Source: Candidatus Latescibacterota bacterium (GTDB lineage: Bacteria; Latescibacterota; UBA2968; UBA8231). Taken from it: a stretch of 64,000 nt of DNA. The notes beneath the pieces are model-generated. The model searched no databases and was not told the origin of the DNA. It worked only from the letters and a program-made list of their open reading frames with translations. The stretch is from assembly GCA_022826515.1 (NCBI GenBank), contig JAJDUT010000009.1, positions 22,690 through 86,689 of the forward strand, in the 5' to 3' direction. This document shows, piece after piece, positions 54,489-62,627 of the stretch. Each line of letters starts with the position of its first letter. The stretch's first letter is position 1. The translations under genes were made by a program, and so were the position numbers.

Positions 54489-55391
54489 ATGTGTGGTATT
54501 GTTGGACTGTACGTAAAAAAACACAACTTGGCCGATCAACTCGGCGCGCTGTTCGCCGAGATGCTGATCTGCATGAGCGATCGCGGCCCCGACAGTGCGG
54601 GATTGGCGCTCTATGGCAATGAGCCGCCGGAAGGCTTTATCAAAGTCACCTTGCGGCACGCAGCCGACGACTACGACTGGCCGGGGCTGGCCGACCAACT
54701 CGGCGCGCGTTTTGATTGCGAGGCCAGCCTGCGCGTCAACGCCAACTACGCGGTCATCGCAGTGCGCGCCGACGCCGATTCGTTGGGACGGGCGCTAGCT
54801 GGCGCAGATCCGGGCCTAACGGTAATGAGCATCGGCCGCAGCATTGAGATCCTCAAAGAAATCGGCGCGCCTGCCGAGATCGTCGATCGCTTTGGCGTGC
54901 GCAAGATGCGCGGCACGCACATCATCGGCCACACGCGCATGGCCACCGAAAGCGCGGTGACCACCGACGGCTCGCATCCCTTTTCCACCGGCATGGACCT
55001 CTGCTTAGTACACAACGGGTCGCTGAGCAATCACAATCGGCTGCGCTTGCGCCTAGAGCGCAGCGGGATCGAAATCCGCACGGAAAACGACTCGGAGGTG
55101 GCCGCTGGCTACTTGATGTGGCGGATGCAGCAGGGGGATACCTTGCAAGTGGCCCTGCAAACGGCGCTCGACGATCTCGACGGTTTCTATACTTTTGCCA
55201 TTGGCACGGCCGATGGCTTTGCGGTCTTGCGCGACCCGATCGCCTGTAAGCCGGCGGTGCTGGCTGAGACAGATGAGTACGTGGCGATGGCCAGCGAGTT
55301 TCAGGCGCTATCGAGCTTGCCGGGGATTGACGATGCGGAGGTGTGGGAGCCCAAGCCGGCACGGGTGTACACTTGGGGAGGAGCCAATTGA
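54489..55391 (+). CDS. mgsA: Class II glutamine amidotransferase, N-methylglutamate synthase subunit A-like (GlxB)
   Basis: A 300-residue Ntn-type glutaminase domain. Cys2 is the nucleophile (MCGIVGLYVKK), and DRGPDSAGLALYG, IIGHTRMATES, LVHNGSLSNHNRLR and TENDSEVAAGYL are the glutamine-site motifs. It is a stand-alone domain 1 of glutamate synthase, as in GlxB and MgsA of the N-methylglutamate pathway, where it would supply the glutamyl unit. It shares 1 base with the next gene, mgsB. mgs assignment follows gene order and domains. Confidence 0.85.
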   Translation: MCGIVGLYVKKHNLADQLGALFAEMLICMSDRGPDSAGLALYGNEPPEGFIKVTLRHAADDYDWPGLADQLGARFDCEASLRVNANYAVIAVRADADSLGRALAGADPGLTVMSIGRSIEILKEIGAPAEIVDRFGVRKMRGTHIIGHTRMATESAVTTDGSHPFSTGMDLCLVHNGSLSNHNRLRLRLERSGIEIRTENDSEVAAGYLMWRMQQGDTLQVALQTALDDLDGFYTFAIGTADGFAVLRDPIACKPAVLAETDEYVAMASEFQALSSLPGIDDAEVWEPKPARVYTWGGAN

Positions 55392-56083
55392 TGGGCGCGG
55401 AGGTTTTCGACTTGGCAAGCGGGACGTTGCGCCAGCTCAACCAGCGCCTGCACGACTTGACGGAGGAGACGGCCAAGACGCCGTGGCGGATTCTGCATCC
55501 CCGGGGTGCGCACGCAGTAGCCGCCGGAGTCGATACGCCGGTGGAAATCGATATCGAAGGCCACGTTGGTTACTATTGCGCGGGCATGAATCAGCGCGCC
55601 CGCATCACCGTCCACGGGATGGTCGGGGTCGGGGTGGCCGAGAACATGATGTCGGGGGTGGTGAGAGTGAAGGGCCACGCTAGCCAGTGCGCTGGGGCCA
55701 CCGGGCACGGCGGCTTGCTGGTCATCGAAGGCGACGCGTCGAGCCGCTGTGGGATTTCGATGAAGGGGATCGACATCGTGGTCGGCGGCTCGGTCGGTCA
55801 CAGCAGTTGCTTTATGGCCCAAGCCGGCAACCTAGTCGTCTGTGGCGATGCCGACGAGGCATTGGGCGACTCGCTGTACGAGGCGCGGATTTTCGTGCGT
55901 GGCCGGGTCGCGGGCTTGGGGGCTGACTGCATTGAAAAGCCCATGTGCGACGAGCATTTGAGCGCGTTGGCCGAACTGTTGGCGCGAGCGGATTTGCCCG
56001 ATGTGCGCCCGGAAGAGTTTCGCCGCTATGGGTCGGCGCGCCAGCTTTACAACTTCAAGGTAGATAACGCATCCCAGTACTAG
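55391..56083 (+). CDS. mgsB: GXGXG-domain protein, N-methylglutamate synthase subunit B-like (GlxC)
   Basis: A 230-residue protein built from right-handed repeats with GMVGVGVAENMMSG, GHASQCAGATGHGG, GDASSRCGISMKG and GGSVGHSSCFM, the GXGXG domain found at the C-terminus of glutamate synthase large chains. In GlxC/MgsB it is a separate protein that packs against the synthase domain. The ATG at 55391 overlaps the mgsA stop (TGATG). The frame stays open to 55343 inside mgsA. Confidence 0.85.
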   Translation: MGAEVFDLASGTLRQLNQRLHDLTEETAKTPWRILHPRGAHAVAAGVDTPVEIDIEGHVGYYCAGMNQRARITVHGMVGVGVAENMMSGVVRVKGHASQCAGATGHGGLLVIEGDASSRCGISMKGIDIVVGGSVGHSSCFMAQAGNLVVCGDADEALGDSLYEARIFVRGRVAGLGADCIEKPMCDEHLSALAELLARADLPDVRPEEFRRYGSARQLYNFKVDNASQY

Positions 56084-56090
56084 ACGCTTT

Positions 56091-57440
56091 ATGACGCAAT
56101 CACACCACAGCCCAGAGGGTCTGCGCGAATCGGCGACCTTTGGCCGCGACGTCATCCACGAAATTCAGCGCGCTGCACAGACCGGGATCTACGATATCCG
56201 CGGCTGGGGGGCCAAGCGCCGGGTGCCCCATTTTGACGACTTGGTCTTTTTGGGCGCGAGCATGTCGCGCTATCCGCTGGAAGGCTACCGCGAGCGCTGC
56301 GACACCGATGTGGTGCTGGGCACGCGCTACGCCAAAAACCCGATCCACCTAGACATCCCCGTCACCATCGCGGGGATGAGTTTTGGCTCACTGTCGGCGC
56401 AGGCCAAAGAGGCGCTTGGCCGCGGTGCCAGCGAGGTGGGGACGAGCACGACGACCGGCGACGGCGGGATGACGCCGGAGGAGCGCGAACAGTCGCGGAT
56501 TTTGGTCTATCAGCTTTTGCCCTCGCGCTACGGCATGAACCCCGACGACCTGCGGAAGGCGGATGCCATTGAGGTGGTGCTCGGCCAGGGAGCCAAGCCC
56601 GGCGGTGGTGGAATGCTGTTGGGTCAGAAGATCAGCGACCGCGTCGCCCAGATGCGGACTTTGCCCAAGGACATCGACCAGCGCTCGGCGTGTCGGCATC
56701 CCGATTGGACCGGCCCGGACGATTTGGCGATCAAAATAGTCGAGCTGCGCGAGATTACCGACTGGCAGGTGCCGATCTACGTCAAGATCGGTGCGACGCG
56801 GACCTACTACGACACGCTTCTGGCGATCAAGGCCGGAGCCGACGTGGTGGTGCTCGACGGGATGCAGGGCGGCACGGGCGCAACCCAGGAGGTATTTATC
56901 GAGCATGTGGGGATTCCGACTTTGCCGGCCGTGCGCCAAGCGGTGGAAGCGCTCGACGAGCTGGATATGCATCGCAAGGTGCAGCTCGTTGTGTCTGGCG
57001 GCATCCGCAGCGGCGCGGATGTGGCCAAGGCCCTGGCGATGGGGGCGGACGCTTGTTCGATTGGCACGGCCGCGCTGATCGCGCTGGGCGACAACAGCCC
57101 GCATTTGGACCCCGAGTACCGCAAAATTGGCTCGGCCGCTGGCTTTTACGACGACTTGCAGGACGGCCAAGACCCGGCTGGCATTTCGACCCAGACCGAT
57201 ACCTTGGCAGAGCGCCTTGACCCGGTGGTCGGTGGCCGCCAGCTTGCCAATTATTTGCGGGTAATGACCATGGAGTGCCAGACCATTGCTCGCGCCTGCG
57301 GCAAATCGCACGTTCACAATCTGGAGATAGAGGATTTGGCGGCGCTGACCATTGAGGCAGCGGCTATGGCCAAAATTCCCTTGGCCGGGACGGATTGGAT
57401 TCCTGGAAACACGCCAACTAAAGGAGCCTGTTGTGACTGA
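56091..57440 (+). CDS. mgsC: Glutamate-synthase-type FMN protein, N-methylglutamate synthase subunit C-like (GlxD)
   Basis: A 449-residue FMN TIM-barrel. VTIAGMSFGSLSAQAKEALG, QGAKPGGGGMLLGQKISDRVAQMR and VVLDGMQGGTGATQEVFIEHVG, then LVVSGGIRSGADVAKALAMGADACSIGTA, are the glutamate synthase central-domain motifs. As GlxD/MgsC it would join methylamine and glutamate to N-methylglutamate. Eight bases overlap the next gene, gmaS. It starts 7 bases after mgsB. Confidence 0.88.
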   Translation: MTQSHHSPEGLRESATFGRDVIHEIQRAAQTGIYDIRGWGAKRRVPHFDDLVFLGASMSRYPLEGYRERCDTDVVLGTRYAKNPIHLDIPVTIAGMSFGSLSAQAKEALGRGASEVGTSTTTGDGGMTPEEREQSRILVYQLLPSRYGMNPDDLRKADAIEVVLGQGAKPGGGGMLLGQKISDRVAQMRTLPKDIDQRSACRHPDWTGPDDLAIKIVELREITDWQVPIYVKIGATRTYYDTLLAIKAGADVVVLDGMQGGTGATQEVFIEHVGIPTLPAVRQAVEALDELDMHRKVQLVVSGGIRSGADVAKALAMGADACSIGTAALIALGDNSPHLDPEYRKIGSAAGFYDDLQDGQDPAGISTQTDTLAERLDPVVGGRQLANYLRVMTMECQTIARACGKSHVHNLEIEDLAALTIEAAAMAKIPLAGTDWIPGNTPTKGACCD

Positions 57441-58791
57441 ACGCACTGAGATCAAAGAACGCCTCGCCCAAGAGGGCATTGAATTTCTACTCGTACAATT
57501 CGTCGATATGACTGGCGCACCCAAAGTGAAAATGGTGCCGGTGACCGCGCTCGACGATGCGCTTGACGAAGGCGCGGGTTTTGCCGGCGCGTCCATTTGG
57601 GGCTTGGGGCAGGGGCCGCACTCGCACGACATGCTGGCGCGGATTGACCTCGATTCGTACGCGCGGTTGTCTTGGCAGCCGAACACCGTGCGCTTTGCCA
57701 GCAATCTCTTCGTCGATGGGGAGTCCTATCCCTATTGCTCGCGCACCAACCTCCAGCGGGTACTCGCCGATGCCGCGCAACAGGGCTACGTCTTCAATGT
57801 GGGTATGGAGCCGGAGCACTTTCTCCTCGCGCGCGATGACGACGGCTCGATCCGGCCTTGGGACCCGGACGGGGTGGACTCGCTGGCCAAGCCCTGCTAC
57901 GACTTCCGCTCCATGTCGCCGGCCATGGCGTACTTGCAGGAGTTGACGCTGTCGCTCAACAGCTTGGGCTGGGGAGTTTATCAGTGCGACCACGAGGATG
58001 CCAACGGCCAGTTCGAGGTCAACTTCGACTACGCCGACGCGCTGACGACGTCGGACCGCATCATTTTCTTTAAGATGGCCACCTCGCAGATCGCTAAGAA
58101 GTACGGTGCCATCGCCTCGCACATGCCTAAGCCGTTTGCCGACCGCACGGGCAGCGGTTTGCACGCGCACTACCATATAGCTGATGCCGAGTCGGGCGAC
58201 AATCTCTTCTTGGACGAAGGAGATAAGCGGGGCTTGGGTTGTTCAGATCTGGCCTACCACTTCCTCGGCGGCATTTTGCACCACGCACGCGCCCTGTGCG
58301 CGGTATCCAGCCCGACGGTGAACTGCTACAAGCGCCTGCAACTCGGCGCTGGGATCTATTCGAGCCGTTCGGGTTTTACTTGGACGCCGGCGTTTATCAC
58401 CTACGGCGACAACAACCGCACTCAGATGATCCGCACGGCCGGCGAGGGACATTTTGAAGACCGCACGATCAGCGCCGCAGCCAATCCCTATCTGGCCCTG
58501 GCCGCCTATCTGGTCGCCGGGCTCGACGGCATTGAGCGCGGTTTGGAACCGGGCGAGCCCAATCTGGGCAACATGTACGAGCGCCCCCTCGACGAGATCC
58601 AAGCGACAGGGATACAGGTTTTGCCGCAGTCGTTGGCCGAGGCGCTCGACGCGCTGGGAGCGGACGAAGTGGTGCAGAGCGCGCTAGGCCCCATCGCCGA
58701 TGAGTTCCTCCAGATAAAAGCCGACGAGTGGGCCGAGTACGACAGCCAAGTCAGCCGCTGGGAGATCGACCGGTATTTGACGTCTGTTTGA
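57433..58791 (+). CDS. gmaS: Glutamine-synthetase-family protein, gamma-glutamylmethylamide synthetase-like (GlnT/GmaS)
   Basis: A 452-residue glutamine-synthetase-fold enzyme. VQFVDMTGAPKVKMVPV is the N-terminal motif, NVGMEPEHFLL and YQCDHEDANGQFEVNFDYAD hold metal-binding Glu residues, TGSGLHAHYHI is the catalytic loop and AANPYLALAAYLVAG ends the fold. GlnT-type proteins next to glxBCD-like genes are GmaS, which joins methylamine and glutamate. The start is a GTG with AAGGAGCC upstream, overlapping mgsC. An ordinary glutamine synthetase role is possible but less likely in this setting. Confidence 0.82.
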   Translation: MTERTEIKERLAQEGIEFLLVQFVDMTGAPKVKMVPVTALDDALDEGAGFAGASIWGLGQGPHSHDMLARIDLDSYARLSWQPNTVRFASNLFVDGESYPYCSRTNLQRVLADAAQQGYVFNVGMEPEHFLLARDDDGSIRPWDPDGVDSLAKPCYDFRSMSPAMAYLQELTLSLNSLGWGVYQCDHEDANGQFEVNFDYADALTTSDRIIFFKMATSQIAKKYGAIASHMPKPFADRTGSGLHAHYHIADAESGDNLFLDEGDKRGLGCSDLAYHFLGGILHHARALCAVSSPTVNCYKRLQLGAGIYSSRSGFTWTPAFITYGDNNRTQMIRTAGEGHFEDRTISAAANPYLALAAYLVAGLDGIERGLEPGEPNLGNMYERPLDEIQATGIQVLPQSLAEALDALGADEVVQSALGPIADEFLQIKADEWAEYDSQVSRWEIDRYLTSV

Positions 58792-58858
58792 GTTTGATGT
58801 ACGCCCAATTTTAGGGGTTTATATTGCTATTTCGACGAAAAATCGTTATTATTGAGAA

Positions 58859-60070
58859 ATGATTCACACATTTTCCGTATCTAACTACTACTCGGTCCGC
58901 GAGGAAGTAGTTCTCGATCTCCGTATTCCAGGCACTGCTCCCGCCTTGTCACGCTTTCGACGCAGTACGGCCAAGCCGGATATCCGGCTCCCCTCTGTCG
59001 TCGTGTTCATGGGACCGAATGGATCGGGCAAGACGACCCTGCTGGATGCGCTGCTCGCAACCTCCCGCATCGCCTCATCCGCATCTCCTGCTGAAGAGAC
59101 CAGCCCGCTCACCTTTCTTCCTTTCTCTTCGACGGAAACCAGAGACAAACCGACGCGGTTTTGCGTGGAGATCGAAGCGGATTGGCTAGCACCGGACCAG
59201 GTCCGGCACCTGTTTCGCTACGAACTGGCCGTGAAACGCGGTGACGCCGGCGTCAAGGATACCTTCTTCCAGCGCGAAGTGCTGTCCTACTTTCCCAAGG
59301 GGCGTCCCCGCCGCCTTTTCGAGCGCGGTGCTCCGGGAGAGCCTATATACGTTTCCAGCGAGCTAGGGCTCACTCCGAGGGATGACCGCCTCAAGGCGAT
59401 TCGGGCGGACGCCTCGGTGATTGCCACGCTCGCCCTGCTCAATGTGCCTTTGGCGGTGCGTATCGCAGAATGGATGCGCGCTTTTTCTTTTTATTCCAAC
59501 ATCATTCACCGCGAGAAATTGAAGCTTCCGACCCAAACAATGGTGGACGCATTCGACGAGAGTGCTCCCCAGGTGAGAGCTTGGCTCTTGAAACACATCC
59601 AGGCCAGCGATTTGGGGATTCAAGACATGCGTATTTTGGAGCAAGCCGACAAGAAAGAGGTGTTCTTCGACCATCGCGGGCTCGACAGGCTGGTCCCTTT
59701 GCCCTTCGAGTCCAGCGGCACGAAACGGCTGTTCCATCTGCTGCCTCAGCTCTACTTCGCCCTCAACGACGGCATTCCCGTGGTCCTCGACGAGGTCGAC
59801 GGTGACCTGCACGTGGATATGGCCGGCGAAATACTCGGCTGGTTCCGCTCCCAAGAGACCAATTCTTCCGGCGCACAGGTTTTCGTCTCCTCGCACAATG
59901 TCGGCCTGCTCGACGATCTGGAGAAGGAAGAGGTCTTCATTGTAGAGAAGGACCGCGATGGCGCGACCCGCGTGTACAGTGCCCAAGATGTGCGCGGTCT
60001 CCGCCGCGACGCTCGCCTCTATCCCAAGTACCGGGCGGGGGTACTCGGTGGTATCCCGCAAATCGGCTGA
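58859..60070 (+). CDS. AAA/ABC-type ATPase of a two-gene defence pair (RloA-like)
   Basis: A 403-residue ATPase of the AAA15/AAA21 kind. Residues 1-25 (IHTFSVSNYYSVREEVVLDL) are the usual opener, Walker A GPNGSGKTT is at 52-60, Walker B GIPVVLDEVDGDLH is near 312-325 and a switch VSSHNVGLLDDLEKE follows. The coupled downstream RloB-like gene matches the ATPase plus Toprim-like nuclease layout seen in several anti-phage systems (RloAB, PARIS-like). It sits 67 bases after gmaS and breaks an otherwise continuous operon. Confidence 0.78.
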   Translation: MIHTFSVSNYYSVREEVVLDLRIPGTAPALSRFRRSTAKPDIRLPSVVVFMGPNGSGKTTLLDALLATSRIASSASPAEETSPLTFLPFSSTETRDKPTRFCVEIEADWLAPDQVRHLFRYELAVKRGDAGVKDTFFQREVLSYFPKGRPRRLFERGAPGEPIYVSSELGLTPRDDRLKAIRADASVIATLALLNVPLAVRIAEWMRAFSFYSNIIHREKLKLPTQTMVDAFDESAPQVRAWLLKHIQASDLGIQDMRILEQADKKEVFFDHRGLDRLVPLPFESSGTKRLFHLLPQLYFALNDGIPVVLDEVDGDLHVDMAGEILGWFRSQETNSSGAQVFVSSHNVGLLDDLEKEEVFIVEKDRDGATRVYSAQDVRGLRRDARLYPKYRAGVLGGIPQIG

Positions 60071-60076
60071 GGAGCG

Positions 60077-60616
60077 ATGCGCCGCAGGTCGGTCGAACCT
60101 AGGCGAGTCATTTTCATCGGGGTTGAGGGCAAGAGCGACCAAGCGTTCGCACGGTTTCTCGGCAACTGTTGTCAAGAAGCAGGCCTGCACTTGCATCTAG
60201 ATGTGAAACCGGGGAGCGGCGGTGACTCTGTAGCCGTTGTTGAGGAAGCTGTCCGCCACTTGAGACATTCCGGCAAGAGCAACATCCGCAACAGGCTGGT
60301 GTTGTTGGACCGAGACCGCATTAAGCAAGACCTACAGGCCGGACGCGACGCCCAGGCGGTTGCATCCAGAGCGAAGCTGGAGATCATTTTTCAGGAGCCG
60401 AACCTAGAAGGGCTGCTGATCAGGCTGCATCAAGGACAAGAGAATCGGATAATTGCGGCAGACAACGCGATGGCGGAGCTCAGGAAGGTTTGGCCCGAAT
60501 ACAGCAAGCCACCGACGGCGGATCAGTTGAGTAAGCGTTTCACTTTATCTGATGTGCAGCGGGCAGCCCAGCACGATAGTGGGTTGCAAAGGCTTCTCAA
60601 AGTTCTCGGTCTTTGA
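60077..60616 (+). CDS. RloB-like protein, partner of the ATPase
   Basis: A 179-residue protein with the RloB/Toprim-like pattern: RRVIFIGVEGKSDQAFARFL (Glu17 after the first strand), RLVLLDRDRIKQD (Asp-rich strand end) and FQEPNLEGLLIRLH. These resemble RloB, found with RloA near restriction loci. Toprim-like proteins cut or bind nucleic acids; a nuclease effector is inferred. GAGGAGCG precedes the ATG 6 bases after the ATPase stop. Confidence 0.7.
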   Translation: MRRRSVEPRRVIFIGVEGKSDQAFARFLGNCCQEAGLHLHLDVKPGSGGDSVAVVEEAVRHLRHSGKSNIRNRLVLLDRDRIKQDLQAGRDAQAVASRAKLEIIFQEPNLEGLLIRLHQGQENRIIAADNAMAELRKVWPEYSKPPTADQLSKRFTLSDVQRAAQHDSGLQRLLKVLGL

Positions 60617-60652
60617 TTTTTCTCGTTCGACGAGAGGAGAGTCACCCCCGTA

Positions 60653-61897
60653 ATGCCCTATCGGCTGCTCAAGTTCGGTTTCGCGAACAAGTACTCCGAG
60701 CCGCGCATGTTCCGCTCGCCCGAGCGGCTGCGCGACAGCTATGAAGTAGTCATCATCGGCGGCGGCGGCCACGGGCTGGCCGCGGCGCACTATCTCGCCC
60801 AAGAGCACGGCATCAGCGACATCGCCGTCTTGGAGCAGCGCTACATCGGCCACGGCGGCACCGGTCGCAACACCGCGATCATCCGCTCGAATTACCTGAC
60901 GGAAGAGGGTGCGCGCTTTTACCAGTTCAGCGTGGATCTGTACCGCGATTTGTCGCGGAAGCTCGACTACAACCTGTTCTACTCCGAGCGCGGCCACTTC
61001 ACCTTGGCGCACACGCCGGCCGCGCTGCGCACCCAGCGCTGGCGCGCCGAGGTCAACAAGCACCTCGGCATCGATTCCGAGGTAGTAGGCCCGGAGTTCA
61101 TCAAGAAGACCATCCCCGAGATCGACCTGAGTTGCGGCGGACACCAACCGCCCATCGTCGGCGCGCTCTATCACCCGCCGGGGGCCATCGCCCGCCACGA
61201 TGCTGTAGCGTGGGCGTATGTGCGCGGGGCCGACAGCAAAGGTGTGGAAATCCACCAGCAGACCAGTGTCACTGACATTGAAATCGAGGATGGCCGGGTC
61301 GCGGGCGTGCACACGGACCGGGGTTTTATTCAGACCCGCAAGGTGCTCAGCGCCGTGGCGGGATGGACGCCGCAGATACAGCGGATGGTCGGCTTGCGCT
61401 CGCCGCTAGTGGTGCATCCGCTGCAGGCGTTTGTCACCGAGCCGTTCAAGCCGTGGCTCGACGCGATTGTCGTATCGGCCAGCTTGCACACGTACGTCAG
61501 CCAATCTTCGCGCGGCGAATTGGTCGCTGGTGCGTCTTTGGATCCCTACGAGCTGACGTCCATGCGCTCGACGCTCGACTTTGCCGAGGGCTTGGCTGGC
61601 CACATGCTCGACCTCTTTCCCTGCTTGGGCGACGTCAAGGTCCTGCGCCAGTGGGCTGGGTTGTGCGACATGACCCCGGACTTTTCGCCGATCATGGGCA
61701 CGACTCCGATTGCGGGCTTTTACATCGACGCGGGTTGGGGCACTTGGGGGTTTAAGGCTTCGCCGGTCTGCGGCTATACCATGGCGCACACCATCGCCCA
61801 CGACGAGGATCACCCGCTGATCCGCGCTTTTAATCTGTCGCGCTTTGGTTCGTTTGAGTTAGTCGGGGAGAAGGGCGCGGCGTCTGTTGGCCACTGA
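60653..61897 (+). CDS. mgdA: Sarcosine oxidase beta-like FAD oxidoreductase, probable N-methylglutamate dehydrogenase subunit (MgdA/SoxB)
   Basis: A 414-residue FAD protein of the DAO family. The dinucleotide motif VVIIGGGGHGLAAAHYLAQ is near residue 30 and the GTGRNTAIIRSN segment is the SoxB-type site. MGTTPIAGFYIDAGWGTWGFKASPVCG ends the fold. It is the size of a heterotetrameric sarcosine oxidase beta subunit or MgdA, which oxidises N-methylglutamate. No alpha, gamma or delta subunit follows, so it is incomplete here, or works with partners elsewhere. A six-pair hairpin (60621-60635) overlaps its Shine-Dalgarno GAGGAGAG and could influence translation. Confidence 0.83.
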   Translation: MPYRLLKFGFANKYSEPRMFRSPERLRDSYEVVIIGGGGHGLAAAHYLAQEHGISDIAVLEQRYIGHGGTGRNTAIIRSNYLTEEGARFYQFSVDLYRDLSRKLDYNLFYSERGHFTLAHTPAALRTQRWRAEVNKHLGIDSEVVGPEFIKKTIPEIDLSCGGHQPPIVGALYHPPGAIARHDAVAWAYVRGADSKGVEIHQQTSVTDIEIEDGRVAGVHTDRGFIQTRKVLSAVAGWTPQIQRMVGLRSPLVVHPLQAFVTEPFKPWLDAIVVSASLHTYVSQSSRGELVAGASLDPYELTSMRSTLDFAEGLAGHMLDLFPCLGDVKVLRQWAGLCDMTPDFSPIMGTTPIAGFYIDAGWGTWGFKASPVCGYTMAHTIAHDEDHPLIRAFNLSRFGSFELVGEKGAASVGH

Positions 61898-61958
61898 TCG
61901 TAAATTGCGAGTTGGTACGCATAAGTGCCTAGGTATGAGATGTCTATGATTTGAACAG

Positions 61959-61994
61959 AAAGTTGTGCAAATGAATAAAAAGTTGTGCAAATGA
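61959..61994. repeat. Candidate activator site (two direct repeats), cassette 1
   Basis: AAAGTTGTGCAAATGA occurs at 61959-61974 and 61979-61994, exactly 20 bases (about two helix turns) apart, 120-150 bases upstream of the sigma-54 promoter at 62111-62126. Position and repeat form suit an enhancer-binding-protein site. The 317-base gap after mgdA holds only this site, the hairpin and the promoter. Confidence 0.6.
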
Positions 61995-62061
61995 CGCGCA
62001 ACAAGGGCTGAGCGTCTAAGCGCAACACCCTCCCTCCTACCATTTTAAGTCTCCTGTTTTC

Positions 62062-62093
62062 AATCCTTTAGGGGCCTTCCTAAAGGATTTTTT
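62062..62093 (+). terminator. Hairpin with T-run, cassette 1
   Basis: The arms ATCCTTTAGG and CCTAAAGGAT pair perfectly around a 6-base loop and are followed by T6. It ends about 18 bases before the sigma-54 promoter. It could terminate upstream transcripts; its near copy in cassette 3 suggests it is part of a repeated unit. Confidence 0.7.
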
Positions 62094-62110
62094 GTGCGCG
62101 GTCGGACCGC

Positions 62111-62126
62111 TGGCACGAAATGTGCA
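62111..62126 (+). promoter_or_regulatory. Sigma-54 promoter, cassette 1
   Basis: TGGCACGAAATGTGCA has the GG (62112-62113) and GC (62124-62125) elements separated by exactly 10 bases. It lies 89 bases upstream of the truncated activator gene. Confidence 0.8.
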
Positions 62127-62214
62127 TAGAACCGAGAAACCGACCAGCGCAGGTATCCCATTTCAAATCATGGAGGTCTGTATTAATGAGCACACAGGTG
62201 GGAGGAGGTCGCCG

Positions 62215-62325
62215 ATGAGCCAAACGGGCAAGCCAACGGCGAAGGTACTCAGCCGGAGTCCGATCATGGTGCGGCTGTTGCAACAGGCGGAGAAGGCCGC
62301 TAAAACCGATGCGAGTGTGCCGTAA
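62215..62325 (+). pseudogene. Truncated sigma-54 activator N-terminal fragment
   Basis: A 36-codon frame beginning MSQTGKPTAKVLSRSPIMV and ending AAKTDASVP before a TAA. Residues PTAKVLSRSPIMVRLLQQAEKAAKTD line up with PPAKVLSSNPAIALLLKRVRQVAKTD, the start of the activator at 63815, but the frame stops just before the Walker A region. GGGAGGAGG precedes the ATG. It is either a remnant of a duplicated activator gene or a small regulatory peptide. Confidence 0.7.
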
Positions 62326-62329
62326 AAAA

Positions 62330-62390
62330 TCGTTCAAAATGAACGAAAAAATCGTGCAGAATGAACGGAAAAGTCGTTCAAAATGAACGA
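62330..62390. repeat. Three tandem 17-base palindromes, candidate activator site, cassette 2
   Basis: TCGTTCAAAATGAACGA at 62330-62346 and 62374-62390 is a perfect palindrome (arms TCGTTCA, loop AAA); a diverged copy, TCGTGCAGAATGAACGG, lies at 62352-62368. The 22-base spacing is constant. They start 5 bases after the stop of the fragment and lie about 110-170 bases upstream of the sigma-54 promoter at 62499. The 302-base gap before the next gene otherwise holds only that promoter and an AT-rich, degenerate form of the hairpin. Confidence 0.7.
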
Positions 62391-62498
62391 AAACGACGGT
62401 GAGTAACGGGGTGCCAAAAATAAATCGCATTTTTTTTACAATTTTTTTAGACGGGCTTAGGGGCTTCCTGAACAATTTTTTATGTGCGGTGGGACACT

Positions 62499-62514
62499 TG
62501 GCACGAAATATGCT
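62499..62514 (+). promoter_or_regulatory. Sigma-54 promoter, cassette 2
   Basis: TGGCACGAAATATGCT has GG (62500-62501) and GC (62512-62513) separated by 10 bases. It is 113 bases upstream of the secreted-protein gene. Confidence 0.78.
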
Positions 62515-62627
62515 TATATCCGATTGCATAAACGCCGAGGCCGCATCCGGTATCCTATCGCGTCGTCTCTGGTCGGCTTGGGGCCGCTGGAACGACGCCT
62601 TTCCCATCTCTTGAAAGGAGATCAATC

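Noticed and set aside
56388..57704. 438-codon leftward open frame
   Set aside because: Antisense to mgsC and gmaS, which have clear motifs; no domain or start signal.
62330..62390. Possible CRISPR array
   Set aside because: The units are only 17 bases, directly adjacent with 5-base gaps, and palindromic; there are no spacers and no cas genes.
62080..62625. 181-codon leftward open frame
   Set aside because: It spans two sigma-54 promoters, palindromes and the activator fragment on the other strand; composition is not protein-like.
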